A DNA stretch of 64,000 bases from Bacillus methanolicus (GTDB taxonomy: Bacteria; Bacillota; Bacilli; Bacillales; Cytobacillaceae). Positions within the stretch are counted from its first letter, which is position 1. Every line of letters starts with the position of its first letter. The translations under genes were made by a program, and so were the position numbers. The stretch lies in assembly GCF_008764295.1 (NCBI RefSeq), contig NZ_VTQX01000015.1:38071-102070 (forward strand), given 5' to 3'. Positions 33,232-42,235 of this stretch are shown here, in pieces. The notes under the pieces were generated by a model, which had not been told where the DNA came from, did not search any database, and worked only from the letters and a program-made list of their open reading frames with translations.

Positions 33232-34091
33232 TACATTTCCACCTCGCGTTTCTTATTGATATAAACTTGCACTAATGCGATGACCGCTACGATAATGAAA
33301 AAGATGACTGCTTTTGACTGGGCATACGCCATGTCATATTGTTTGAAAGCTGTATTGAAGATTTCCATCGCAACCATTTGCGTTGAATCGTATGGTCCCC
33401 CACCTGTTAACGATAAGTTCTGGTCATATAATTTAAATGTATTGGAGAGGGTTAAGAACATACTAACGGTAAAAGCCGGTGCGACAAGCGGGAATATAAC
33501 ATGCCAGAATCGTTGGAAAGCATTAGCCCCGTCGATTTCCGCCGCTTCAATTAATTCTTTCGAAATACCTTCTAAATAAGCAATATAAATGACCATAATA
33601 TATCCTGCCATTTGCCAGCTCATTAGAATCACAAGACCCCAAAAGCCCGTACTAGGTGTCGATAACCATCCCTTTAAACTTTCTAACCCAACAAGGCTTC
33701 CAAAGCCAGCAAATGCCTTTGTGAAAATAAACTGCCATATAAAACCGAGAATCAATCCCCCTATTAAATTGGGCATGAAGAAAATGGTACGCATTAATTT
33801 ATTCGTCTTTAATTTTGCTGTTACTAAAAGGGCTAAAGATAACCCGATAACGTTAATTAACACAATCGATACAATCGAAAATTTGGCTGTGAACCAGAGT
33901 GAGTTCAGAAAGCGCTCATCTTGAAATATCGCTTTATAGTTAGCAAGACCAACAAAGCCGGTTGCTTGGATTCCATTCCAATCCGTAAAAGAGTAGTAAA
34001 TGCCTAATAACAAAGGAGCAATTACAACTAACACCAGTGCAGCTAGCACGGGCATTAGAAATAACCAATAGGACCATTCCCGAATGCGCAT
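33231..34091 (-). CDS. Carbohydrate ABC transporter permease (MalF-type)
   Basis: A 286-residue permease with six membrane segments and the EAA loop LIEAAEIDGANAFQRFWHVIFPLVAP. The start ATG 34091 follows GAAGGTGAG; an ATG five codons upstream is farther from a site. It follows the binding protein after a gap that contains a large hairpin. Like most sugar-importer MalF proteins of Firmicutes, it lacks the long periplasmic loop of E. coli MalF. Confidence 0.92.
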   Translation of the reverse strand: MRIREWSYWLFLMPVLAALVLVVIAPLLLGIYYSFTDWNGIQATGFVGLANYKAIFQDERFLNSLWFTAKFSIVSIVLINVIGLSLALLVTAKLKTNKLMRTIFFMPNLIGGLILGFIWQFIFTKAFAGFGSLVGLESLKGWLSTPSTGFWGLVILMSWQMAGYIMVIYIAYLEGISKELIEAAEIDGANAFQRFWHVIFPLVAPAFTVSMFLTLSNTFKLYDQNLSLTGGGPYDSTQMVAMEIFNTAFKQYDMAYAQSKAVIFFIIVAVIALVQVYINKKREVEM

Positions 34092-34234
34092 TTTCTCACC
34101 TTCCATAACTTTAAATCGCCTTTCTTCATTGTATCTGAAGGAAGATCTATATTCCTATTCTAGTAAATTCATATAATCAATACGCCGATAGCAACTTATT
34201 TAAACTCTATAAAAATAAAACACTCTATTTACTC

Positions 34235-34274
34235 TGACAAAACAAAGTAGCACATCGGCTACTTTGTTTTGTCA
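34235..34274 (-). terminator. Intra-operon 17-bp hairpin after the sugar-binding protein gene
   Basis: TGACAAAACAAAGTAGC (34235-34251) pairs perfectly with 34258-34274 around a 6-base loop. It would protect the binding-protein mRNA or terminate part of the transcripts, raising the binding protein to permease ratio. Confidence 0.75.
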
Positions 34275-34306
34275 GGAATGTCGGCTAATTCCAAGAAAAA
34301 AACTAT

Positions 34307-35614
34307 TTATTGACGTCCCTTTTCCCAAGCTGCTTTTGAGGTAGCGATAACATCTTCCCAGCTTGATTCACCACTTAAATACTTTTGAATTTGAACGCCA
34401 AGCTCATTTTCACCCCATCCAGTAGGATAACCCATGAATGTCCAGCCAATCGTTTTTCCTTTTTGGGAATATTCATATACATCCTTTGAAAGCGGATCTG
34501 CTATCTTTTCAGAGTCATAGCCTTCGTATGCAGGAATAAAATTGAATTCGCTTACAACTGCCTCCTTACCGGTTTCAGAGGTATATAACCAATTCAAGAA
34601 ATCTTTTGCCGTTTCGATCACAGCTTCATCTGCATTACTATTTACGCCCCAATACATTGGAATTCCTACTGGAATGCGATCCCCTTCATACCCTTCTACC
34701 GGTATTGGCAAAATGCCGATTCCATTTTGAGCAAATTCCTCATCAATACCTGCAATCGAACCATACACCCAGTTTCCTTGTTGAATAATAGCGACTCTTT
34801 CAAGTGAGAAAAGTTCCTCAACTTGTTGAGAATAGTCAAGACTTACAGTTGGTTGTACAGAATAATCATTTTGCAAATCGAGAATTCTTTTAAATGCATC
34901 ACCATATTTAAACTCAACTGTCGGTGCATCAAACGCGGTTAGAACATTATGTTCGAACTCTGGCGCTAAGAACGTATTGGATAAATGTAAACCAGTCACC
35001 CATTTTTCTTTTCCTGGGAGAGCAAATACTGCCTCAAGGCCTAATTCTTCCTTCTTGCTATCTAACTCCTTTACAGCAGCTTCTAAAGAAGAAAAATCAA
35101 CAATTGAAGCAGGATCAATGCCCGCTTTTTCAAATACATTTTTATTGTAAATAAAGCCATAACCTTCTTGGTTAAACGGAAGCCCTAGAACTTCCCCCTC
35201 TACTGTTACTCCCTCAAGGGTACCATCTAAAGCCAAGCCTGCAGCCTCTGTATCAGATAGATCTGCTAATTTATCTTTCCAATCAGCAACGTCTTGGGGC
35301 CCACCAATATTGTAGATAGCAGGTTCATTGCCTGAAGCAAACTTGGAGCGTAATGCTGCTCCGTAGTCTTCTCCTCCACCTACGGTAGTGATATTGATTT
35401 TGACATTTTCATGCTCATCCTCATATGCTTTTGCCACTTGTTCAAACTGATCCTTGAATTCTACTTTAAACTGAAAAACATCAATCGTGACGACTTCGCC
35501 ATTAGATTTCCCTTCTGGAGAAGTTGCTGGTTTTTCACCTCCATTACAACCTGCTAAAAAACCTGCGAAGCCTATTGTTGCTGCAAGTAAACCTGCACGC
35601 CATTTACCTTTCAT
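34307..35614 (-). CDS. Carbohydrate ABC transporter substrate-binding lipoprotein
   Basis: A 435-residue extracellular solute-binding protein of family 1. The signal peptide ends in AGFLAGCNGG with the lipid-modified Cys near 24. The lobes contain the usual NEPAIYNIGG, FNQEGYGFIYNKNVFEKAGI and GIPMYWGVNSNADE stretches. It would deliver malto- or isomalto-oligosaccharides to the two permeases. I start at ATG 35614 behind GGAGGGG; 17 upstream open codons lie before the ribosome site. Two phased operators precede it. Confidence 0.92.
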   Translation of the reverse strand: MKGKWRAGLLAATIGFAGFLAGCNGGEKPATSPEGKSNGEVVTIDVFQFKVEFKDQFEQVAKAYEDEHENVKINITTVGGGEDYGAALRSKFASGNEPAIYNIGGPQDVADWKDKLADLSDTEAAGLALDGTLEGVTVEGEVLGLPFNQEGYGFIYNKNVFEKAGIDPASIVDFSSLEAAVKELDSKKEELGLEAVFALPGKEKWVTGLHLSNTFLAPEFEHNVLTAFDAPTVEFKYGDAFKRILDLQNDYSVQPTVSLDYSQQVEELFSLERVAIIQQGNWVYGSIAGIDEEFAQNGIGILPIPVEGYEGDRIPVGIPMYWGVNSNADEAVIETAKDFLNWLYTSETGKEAVVSEFNFIPAYEGYDSEKIADPLSKDVYEYSQKGKTIGWTFMGYPTGWGENELGVQIQKYLSGESSWEDVIATSKAAWEKGRQ

Positions 35615-35636
35615 TTGTTTCCCCTCCACTTTTAAA

Positions 35637-35665
35637 ATATTAAGTTTGCGAAAACGCTTGCACAA
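35637..35665 (-). promoter_or_regulatory. Promoter of the sugar ABC operon
   Basis: On the minus strand TTGTGC (35660-35665) and TAATAT (35637-35642) with a 17-base spacer. The -35 box and spacer coincide with the proximal operator (35646-35665), which fits repression. Confidence 0.55.
35646..35665. promoter_or_regulatory. LacI-type operator 1 (binding-protein promoter)
   Basis: TTGCGAAAACGCTTGCACAA, an imperfect palindrome with the half-site GCTTGCACAA. Confidence 0.7.
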
Positions 35666-35687
35666 CCTTCAAAAAAGAATGCAAAGC

Positions 35688-35707
35688 TTAGGAAAGCGTT
35701 TGCACAA
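35688..35707. promoter_or_regulatory. LacI-type operator 2, 42 bp upstream of operator 1
   Basis: TTAGGAAAGCGTTTGCACAA. Its centre is 42 bp, four helical turns, from that of operator 1. It also resembles a CcpA cre site (TGCAAACGCTTTCC on the minus strand). Confidence 0.65.
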
Positions 35708-35759
35708 CTTTAATGTAAACTCATCCTAACATAGGTTTTTAAAAATGACAAGGACTATT

Positions 35760-37463
35760 TTATTCCCTTTGAAAAGAAAGAACAAACGCCTCATACGGTC
35801 TTACTTCAAGCGCTTTTTTATTTAATTCAAGATGATCATAATTTGCTATTACCACTTGTCCATTCTTTCCCTCCACATCACAATCGGACCATGTCAATGT
35901 CTCCGATCTTTTTGAAAAATTGGCTACAACTAACCATTCTTCGTTTTCCAGAACTCTTTTATAAACAAAAAGATAAGGATGCTCCGATAACAGGAGTTGA
36001 AAGCTTCCATACGTAATAATATCATGAGTCTTTCTTAGTTTAATTAGTTTTTGATACGTATAAAAAATCGAATTAGGATTAGCAAGGGCACTTTCTGCAT
36101 TAATCTCGTTTACATTATCATTCATTTGCAGCCATGGTGTACCTGTCGTAAATCCACCATCCGGGGTCCATTGCATTGGGGTACGTGCATTATCACGTCC
36201 TTTTGCATAAATACTCTCCATTATCTTTTCATGGGGAATCCCCTGCTCCTGTTTTTCCTTATACATATTAATGGTTTCTATATCTTGATAATCTTCAATG
36301 CTAGCAAACTTAACATTCGTCATCCCTAACTCCTCACCTTGATATATATAAGGAGTTCCTTGCAGCATATGCAGACAAATGGCAAGCATTTTTGCAGATT
36401 GTTCACGATATTCCCGCTCATCACCAAATCGTGAAACCACTCGCGGTTGGTCATGATTATTCCAATAAAGGCTGTTCCAACCTTTATGATGAAGAGCTTG
36501 CTGCCACTTTTCTAGATTTTTTTTCAAATCAACCAGTTGAAGAGACTGAATATCCCATTTTTCATAGGGTCCCCTATCTAAATCCATATGTTCAAACGTA
36601 AATACCATATTTAATTCTTGATTCTCAGGATTCGTATAAATTTGAGCATCCTCTGGTGTCGCTCCAGGCATTTCTCCAACAGTTAAAACATCATAATTTT
36701 GTAAAACCGTTTCATTCATTTCACGTAAGTAAGTATGAATTTTGGGGCCGTTCATAAAATAGGCACTTCCATCTGCAAATACCTGCTCTGGATGCACAGT
36801 GCCATCAGGGAAGCGGACATCCTTTGAAATAAAATTGATCACATCCATACGAAAGCCACCGATGCCCTTATCTAGCCAAAAGGTCATCATTTCATAGATC
36901 TCTTTTCTTAAAGGCTGATGCTCCCAATTTAAGTCAGGCTGTTTTTTAGAAAACAGATGCAAATAATACGAGCCTGTTTTTTCATCCTTTTCCCATGCTG
37001 ATCCAGAAAAAATAGAACCCCAATTATTCGGTGGAGCACCGTCTTTTCCCTCTTTCCAAATATAAAAATCTCGATACTTTGAACTTGTTGATTTTCTCGA
37101 TTCGACAAACCAGGAATGTTCATCAGAGGTATGATTCACGACAAGATCCATAACAATTCGAATTCCTCTGTCTTTTGCTTCCTCAATTAACCGCTCAAAA
37201 TCAGCCATTGTTCCAAACTCTCTCATAATCGCTCGATAATCACGAATGTCATAGCCATTATCGTCATTGGGAGAATCATAGATTGGGCTTAACCAAATAA
37301 CATCAATACCCAGTTTACGTAAATAATCCAACTTCGAAATAATTCCTTGCAGATCACCAATTCCATCCCCATTAGAATCCATAAAACTCCGGGGATATAT
37401 TTGGTAGACAACACTGCGCTTCCACCAGGGTTCTTTTCCATTTAACGTCTTCTCCACTTCCAT
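35760..37463 (-). CDS. GH13 oligo-1,6-glucosidase
   Basis: A 567-residue GH13 enzyme, paralogue of the one at 29669. Calcium loop DSNGDGIGD, nucleophile Asp in GFRMDVINF, acid/base Glu in TVGEMPG, third carboxylate in NNHDQPR. Val follows the nucleophile, which in this family marks alpha-1,6 specificity (isomaltose, panose). It has its own operator 40 bases upstream and probably its own promoter, and is transcribed in the same direction as the transporter operon. The ATG follows GAGGTGA. Confidence 0.92.
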   Translation of the reverse strand: MEVEKTLNGKEPWWKRSVVYQIYPRSFMDSNGDGIGDLQGIISKLDYLRKLGIDVIWLSPIYDSPNDDNGYDIRDYRAIMREFGTMADFERLIEEAKDRGIRIVMDLVVNHTSDEHSWFVESRKSTSSKYRDFYIWKEGKDGAPPNNWGSIFSGSAWEKDEKTGSYYLHLFSKKQPDLNWEHQPLRKEIYEMMTFWLDKGIGGFRMDVINFISKDVRFPDGTVHPEQVFADGSAYFMNGPKIHTYLREMNETVLQNYDVLTVGEMPGATPEDAQIYTNPENQELNMVFTFEHMDLDRGPYEKWDIQSLQLVDLKKNLEKWQQALHHKGWNSLYWNNHDQPRVVSRFGDEREYREQSAKMLAICLHMLQGTPYIYQGEELGMTNVKFASIEDYQDIETINMYKEKQEQGIPHEKIMESIYAKGRDNARTPMQWTPDGGFTTGTPWLQMNDNVNEINAESALANPNSIFYTYQKLIKLRKTHDIITYGSFQLLLSEHPYLFVYKRVLENEEWLVVANFSKRSETLTWSDCDVEGKNGQVVIANYDHLELNKKALEVRPYEAFVLSFQRE

Positions 37464-37502
37464 TCACCTCATTTCAACCCCATTGTACTCCTTCTTTCAC
37501 AA

Positions 37503-37534
37503 TTGCGCAATCGTTTGCACAAATGATTGCACAA
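37503..37534. promoter_or_regulatory. LacI-type operator 3 plus extra half-site
   Basis: TTGCGCAATCGTTTGCACAA (37503-37522) is an imperfect palindrome with the same right half as operators 1 and 2. A further half-site GATTGCACAA follows at 37525-37534. Confidence 0.75.
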
Positions 37535-37678
37535 TTTTTAAAAGCGTTAATGGCGAAGAACTCCACGTATGTAAAATTCTTGCCAAACCTCCAAAATATT
37601 TAGGGAAACGCTTCATTCAAGTAATACCCGTCGGGAATTATTCCATTCTACTGACTTTTTTAGTAGTCTCAATGGGAT

Positions 37679-38394
37679 GTGTATTCGGACTGAACGGGCG
37701 AAACTTGAACGGTTCTTGTCCGAATAAGAGGTGTATTCGGACAGAACGAGCGAAACTTGAACGGTTCTTGTCCGAATAAGAGGTGCATTCGGACCGAACG
37801 GGCGAAACTTGAACGGTTCTTGTCCGAATAAGAGGTGTATTCGGACGGAACGAGCGAAACTTGAACGGTTCTTGTCCGAATAAAAGGTGCATTCGGACCG
37901 AACGAGCGAAACTTGAACGGTTCTTGTCCGAATAAAAGGTGTATTCGGACGGAACGGGCGAAACTTGAATGGTTCTTGTCCGAATAAGAGGTGTATTCGG
38001 ACAGAACGAGCGAAACTTGAACGGTTCTTGTCCGAATAAGAGGTGCATTCGGACCGAACGAGCGAAACTTGAATGGTTCTTGTCCGAATAAGAGGTGTAT
38101 TCGGACGGAACGGGCGAAACTTGAACGGTTCTTGTCCGAATAAGAGGTGTATTCGGACCGAACGAGCGAAACTTGAATGGTTCTTGTCCGAATAAGAGGT
38201 GTATTCGGACCGAACGAGCGAAACTTGAATGGTTCTTGTCCGAATAAAAGGTGTATTCGGACCGAACGAGCGAAACTTGAACGGTTCTTGTCCGAATAAA
38301 AGGTGTATTCGGACCGAACGGGCGAAACTTGAACGGTTCTTGTCCGAATAAAAGGTGTATTCGGACCGAACGGGCGAAACTTGAACAGTTCAAA
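37679..38394. repeat. 52-bp tandem repeat array, 13 full copies and one partial
   Basis: The unit begins GTGTATTCGGAC and ends TTGTCCGAATAAGAG. Thirteen copies run without interruption from 37679 to 38354, then a truncated copy to about 38394. Each unit is a hairpin: ATTCGGAC-N-GAAC pairs with GTTCTTGTCCGAAT around a GGCGAAACTTGAAC-type loop. Variation is limited to about five positions per unit (bases 4, 13, 19, 32, 50). Both strands lack convincing genes here. Confidence 0.95.
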
Positions 38395-38542
38395 TAAGCT
38401 CCCAATTTAACGGACGGGAACAAATGAGGTCGGCAAGAGTTCAATCCGATTCATAGCGCCAATAAGAAACAAACTGTCGGAATGAACGCCATTTGCTTTC
38501 CACCCCGACAGAACGGAGGACAGCAGCTCTAGAAATTCTGCC

Positions 38543-38574
38543 AAAAAAGACCGCTGAACACTTTTTCAGTGGCC
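38543..38574 (-). terminator. Terminator of the DUF4173 gene
   Basis: On the minus strand GGCCACTGAA (38565-38574) pairs with TTCAGCGGTC (38549-38558), then six T residues. It separates the gene from the repeat array. Confidence 0.85.
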
Positions 38575-38600
38575 TCATTAAAAACTGAGAGCTATGTTTT

Positions 38601-40058
38601 TTATAAATTCAATTTTTCTAGTTTTTGATAAGCTTTGTCTCTTATATAGTTTTTCGACTGCCAAGAGTCAGATTTCATAAATGGAAGTTCATCCTTTTTC
38701 TGGGCAAGCAATTCTTTTAATCCCGGAATTTCGGGGTCCTGTTCATATAATTCGATTAACCCAATAATTCCTGTGGCAGACATATACCCTAAATAATCGA
38801 TATCAATTTTTCCAGTTGCTTCATAGCGCTCGATGTTTTGGGCAACGATGATTTGATCGATATGAATCAGATTGATGCCAACATAATAGACGAGTGCTGC
38901 AATGAAATAAAAGTGAAATAATGACAGCTTTTTAAGCCAAATTTTCACAAATGTATAAGCAAAGATCACCATTAAAAAGATCATAAAGGAATGAGCCAGA
39001 ACTCTTGTGATGGTAAATCCATATGCCTCCTCGTACATCATCAATCTCATATAAGCGGAAACAAGCATAATGCCGCTGCACAACACTAACAATGATAAAG
39101 AAATATTCACAAGCTTTTCGATGACGCCTCGCAATTGTTTCGTATTCGTAATGACAACAGTTGTCACGCTCAAATTGATAAGCGTCACAAACAGCAATTC
39201 AAAAAAGCCACGACGGGCATATTCAGCATAAGTATAACCGTCAGCAAGTGTTCCACTAAAAAAATATTTGAATTGGATGATAATAAAAATGACATAAACG
39301 ACGTTTAAAAGAGCGAGCACGGTTATGGTGATGATCCCATCAAATGAAACTGTCTGAACCAGCCTTTCTTTTTGCTCTGCCTGTAGATTCTTTACGATCA
39401 GAGCCTGCAAAAAACCAAAGATTCCAAAACCAAAAATACAAATAATTAGAAAGCGAACAAGATAATCCGCTCTAAAATTAAGCAATTGAGGCAGTAAATT
39501 CATCATCTGTGCAAAATAAGCATCTGCTGAAATAAGCAAATTGAGAACAATAAATAATACTGGAACAGCGATGATGACCCCGATGAATATTTTCTTTCCT
39601 ATTTCATGACTTGCGCTCTTACTTCCCCTTTTAAAATATGTAGCCAAATAGTTGGCAAATTGAAGATGATAGCGAAGCCCATTGATAAGACGTTTGCCTA
39701 TATAAACCATAAACATCAAGTTCGTCCAGTCTAACTTTTTCGGAGATGTAATCAAGACAAGGTGAAAAATTACCAACGCAGGTATGAGAACAATATTTAG
39801 CAAATGAAAGAAGATCACATCATACAAATAAAAGCTTGCTGCCAACAACCAAATCGCAATTAAAACAAAATATCCGAAACGTTGATGGGTCAAAGCAACA
39901 GTACGAAATCTCCAGTAAAATACTGCATAAAAAATCACTATAAACAGTAAATATGATATTCCGATTTGCTCTCTAAAAAAAGCTTCTTCTGCCACCACTC
40001 CCACTGCTAAACAGATGATTAAAAAAAGCCAATCCACCTTTTTCATCATTGATTCCAT
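38601..40058 (-). CDS. DUF4173-type multi-pass membrane protein
   Basis: A 485-residue integral membrane protein with about twelve hydrophobic segments. The stretch GYTYAEYARRGFFELLFVTLINL is the hallmark of the DUF4153/DUF4173 group, and a soluble C-terminal tail of 80 residues follows. Function unknown. It lies 70 bases downstream of the HAAS-domain gene and may share the PadR-controlled transcript, although a hairpin at 40116-40145 stands between them. Confidence 0.8.
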   Translation of the reverse strand: MESMMKKVDWLFLIICLAVGVVAEEAFFREQIGISYLLFIVIFYAVFYWRFRTVALTHQRFGYFVLIAIWLLAASFYLYDVIFFHLLNIVLIPALVIFHLVLITSPKKLDWTNLMFMVYIGKRLINGLRYHLQFANYLATYFKRGSKSASHEIGKKIFIGVIIAVPVLFIVLNLLISADAYFAQMMNLLPQLLNFRADYLVRFLIICIFGFGIFGFLQALIVKNLQAEQKERLVQTVSFDGIITITVLALLNVVYVIFIIIQFKYFFSGTLADGYTYAEYARRGFFELLFVTLINLSVTTVVITNTKQLRGVIEKLVNISLSLLVLCSGIMLVSAYMRLMMYEEAYGFTITRVLAHSFMIFLMVIFAYTFVKIWLKKLSLFHFYFIAALVYYVGINLIHIDQIIVAQNIERYEATGKIDIDYLGYMSATGIIGLIELYEQDPEIPGLKELLAQKKDELPFMKSDSWQSKNYIRDKAYQKLEKLNL

Positions 40059-40084
40059 TCTTCTTCACTCCATATCGTTAATCT

Positions 40085-40145
40085 ATATATATAGAATTTC
40101 TATGTATATAGGTAAAAAAAAGCTCTTCTTAAACAGAAGCTTTTT
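40085..40145. promoter_or_regulatory. AT-rich palindrome and hairpin between HAAS and DUF4173 genes
   Basis: Around 40086-40111 lies an imperfect palindrome built on CTATATATATAGAA and TTCTATGTATATAG, possibly a PadR-type operator. At 40116-40145, AAAAAAAGC and GCTTTTTTT with an inner TTCT/AGAA form a bidirectional terminator-like hairpin. Confidence 0.5.
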
Positions 40146-40767
40146 TTCCCCATTTATAGCTCAATAAACATACTGGGTAGAGCAAGATCGTTAACGCAAC
40201 ACAAAGCATGATAAAAGTTCTCGTTAACAGCGGGCTAAACCATTCATGTGGAATGACATGAAAGACGGTAAGCACCATAAGTGTTAAATTAGGGAGCAAC
40301 GCGAGAAGAAATGTTCTCTCCATCAGCTTTCTCCCTTTATGACCGAATCCTTTGCCAATTTCGTAGCCAAGCAAAGCCCAGAAGAACATATAGATAAAGG
40401 CAATAAGAACTGGAAAGGCAGTCAATTGTGTCCACACGATAGTTAACCAGTCCCAATCAAACAAATTATGCGCCAATGTGAGGAGTGCTCCTCCTCCAAA
40501 CAATAAAATATTGAGCGTAAGAAAAAGCCATTTCATATTACTTGGCGTAACAGACAGCTCTTCTCTCCATAGTTCAGCTATTTCTTTAGGCTTGCCAAAC
40601 CGCAAAAACACTTCGGCACGGATTTCTTCTTCCGTTTTTAAATGGGTGAGATTAGCAAGAAGCTCGTCAAGGTGGGCTTCGTACTCCTGTAAGATCACTT
40701 CTTTTTCTTCATGATGTTCAAGATATTTTGCCAATTCTGCTAAAAATTCACTCTTTAGCTGTGCCAT
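40129..40767 (-). CDS. HAAS (DUF1700) domain membrane protein
   Basis: A 212-residue protein. Residues 1-75 form the helical HAAS/DUF1700 module ([29 protein letters not shown] and [19 protein letters not shown]); four membrane segments follow. Such proteins are almost always encoded after a PadR regulator; this one overlaps it by 20 bases. They are thought to transmit a membrane signal to, or be controlled by, the PadR partner. Confidence 0.85.
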   Translation of the reverse strand: MAQLKSEFLAELAKYLEHHEEKEVILQEYEAHLDELLANLTHLKTEEEIRAEVFLRFGKPKEIAELWREELSVTPSNMKWLFLTLNILLFGGGALLTLAHNLFDWDWLTIVWTQLTAFPVLIAFIYMFFWALLGYEIGKGFGHKGRKLMERTFLLALLPNLTLMVLTVFHVIPHEWFSPLLTRTFIMLCVALTILLYPVCLLSYKWGKKASV

Positions 40768-41095
40768 GCCTTTTTCTCCCCATCACCCTGTTCATCACAG
40801 AAACAAAATCATCCCATTCTTGGGTCCTCTCAAGCAACATTTTTCTCCCAGCTTCCGTAATTCGATAGTACTTGCGTGCTGGGCCCTTTTCCTGTTCCCG
40901 CCAATAACATTCAATATATTCTTGCTTCTCAAGTTTATGAAGCGCTGGGTAGAGCGTTCCTTCTTTAAAGGAAAACTCATTTCCACTGCGTTTCTCCAAT
41001 TCCTTCACAATCTCATACCCATACATATCTTTATCAGCTAATAGTTGCAGTAATAAAAGAGAAGTACTGCCTTTAACCAATTCACGATTAAACAT
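40748..41095 (-). CDS. PadR-family transcriptional regulator
   Basis: A 115-residue winged-helix repressor: [32 protein letters not shown] then the recognition region [23 protein letters not shown], and wing [17 protein letters not shown]. It is followed by its HAAS partner. A short inverted repeat ACCTA-N7-TAGGT at 41106-41122 upstream may be its operator. Confidence 0.93.
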   Translation of the reverse strand: MFNRELVKGSTSLLLLQLLADKDMYGYEIVKELEKRSGNEFSFKEGTLYPALHKLEKQEYIECYWREQEKGPARKYYRITEAGRKMLLERTQEWDDFVSVMNRVMGRKRHGTAKE

Positions 41096-41127
41096 TTTAT
41101 CACCTACCTAGAATTATTAGGTATATA

Positions 41128-41176
41128 GAAATCCTACACCCTTTCTATCGATTTGTAAAGTGTAGGATTTCTTTTT
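41128..41176. terminator. Terminator between LLM oxidoreductase and PadR genes
   Basis: GAAATCCTACAC (41128-41139) pairs perfectly with GTGTAGGATTTC (41160-41171), with T-rich flanks. It closes the LLM gene? No: that gene ends at 41177 on the minus strand, so it lies directly behind the stop and fits. Confidence 0.75.
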
Positions 41177-42235
41177 CTATTTTATTTCTTCATCTGCTTC
41201 CCATTTTGCTATTTCTTCCCGAACAAGCGGTGCTACTTTTGTTCCTAAAAGTTCAATTGCCTTCATGACATCCTCATGCGGCATCGTTCCGACTGGCACA
41301 TGAAGCATAAAGCGTGTAATTCCAACATTTTTGCGAAGATGAATGATTTTTTGCGCCACTGTATCTGGATCACCTACATATAGTGCCCCTTCAAAACTTC
41401 TTGCCGCATCAAAAGCAGCGCGATCATAATAACCCCAACCGCGTTCTCTACCAAGGACATTCATTGCTTGCTGCGTTGGAGGAAAAAATTTCTCACAAGC
41501 TACTTCATTGCTTTCTGCTATAAATCCGTGTGAATGAGAAGCAACTGCAAGCTTGGAAATATCGTGGCCAGACTGAGCTGCTGAACGTTTATAAAGTTGA
41601 ACTAACGGAGCAAACTGCAGTGGACGTCCGCCAATAATAGCTAAAACAAGGGGTAATCCCAGTTGACCAGCACGGGCAACCGATTGTGGCGTGCCACCGC
41701 TCCCGATCCATACAGGCAAAGGTTCTTGAACCGGACGAGGATACACTCCTAGATTGTTTAAAGCCGGGCGATGCTTTCCGTTCCATGTGACCTTTTCTGA
41801 TTCTCTAATTTTTAAAAGTAACTCGAGCTTCTCTTCAAACAGCTCATGATAATCGTTAAGGTCATAACCAAAAAGAGGGAAAGATTCAATAAAAGAGCCT
41901 CGTCCTGCCATAATTTCCGCTCTCCCATTCGATATCCCGTCAAGCATCGCGAAATCTTGAAAAACGCGAACCGGATCGTCTGAAGAGAGTACTGATACTG
42001 CGCTTGTCAGGCGGATCCGTTTCGTTTGAGGTGCCGCCGCAGCCAGCAATACTGCCGGTGAAGACGCTGCATAGTCTTTACGGTGATGTTCTCCTACCCC
42101 AAAAACATCAAGGCCGACTTGATCAGCGAGAATAATTTCTTCGACGACCTCACGCAAGCGCTCAGCATGACTAATAACCTTGCCAGTATGGACATCAGGG
42201 GTTGTTTCAACAAATGTGCTAATTCCTATTTCCAC
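41177..42235 (-). CDS. LLM-class flavin-dependent oxidoreductase
   Basis: A 352-residue luciferase-like monooxygenase (TIM barrel, FMNH2-dependent). Motifs: EEIILADQVGLDVFGVGEHHRKDYAASSPAVLLAA, DFAMLDGISNGRAEIMAGRGSF and PVWIGSGGTPQSVARAGQLGLPL (parts of the family pattern). The substrate is unknown; members desulfonate alkanes or oxidise aldehydes. Single gene, ATG after AGGAGG. Confidence 0.9.
   Translation of the reverse strand: MEIGISTFVETTPDVHTGKVISHAERLREVVEEIILADQVGLDVFGVGEHHRKDYAASSPAVLLAAAAPQTKRIRLTSAVSVLSSDDPVRVFQDFAMLDGISNGRAEIMAGRGSFIESFPLFGYDLNDYHELFEEKLELLLKIRESEKVTWNGKHRPALNNLGVYPRPVQEPLPVWIGSGGTPQSVARAGQLGLPLVLAIIGGRPLQFAPLVQLYKRSAAQSGHDISKLAVASHSHGFIAESNEVACEKFFPPTQQAMNVLGRERGWGYYDRAAFDAARSFEGALYVGDPDTVAQKIIHLRKNVGITRFMLHVPVGTMPHEDVMKAIELLGTKVAPLVREEIAKWEADEEIK

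Noticed and set aside
37679..38394. CRISPR array
   Set aside because: Units are contiguous and near-identical over all 52 bases; there are no unique spacers and no cas genes.
37638..38444. Open minus-strand frame of 268 residues with repeated SFARSVRIHLLFGQ-like blocks
   Set aside because: It is a by-product of the 52-bp tandem repeat, which lacks stop codons in all three phases on that strand. There is no ribosome site, and the same amino-acid words appear shifted because 52 is not a multiple of three.
41128..41176. Hairpin as PadR operator
   Set aside because: The long stem with T-rich flanks directly behind the stop of the LLM gene fits a terminator better; the shorter ACCTA/TAGGT repeat is the better operator candidate.
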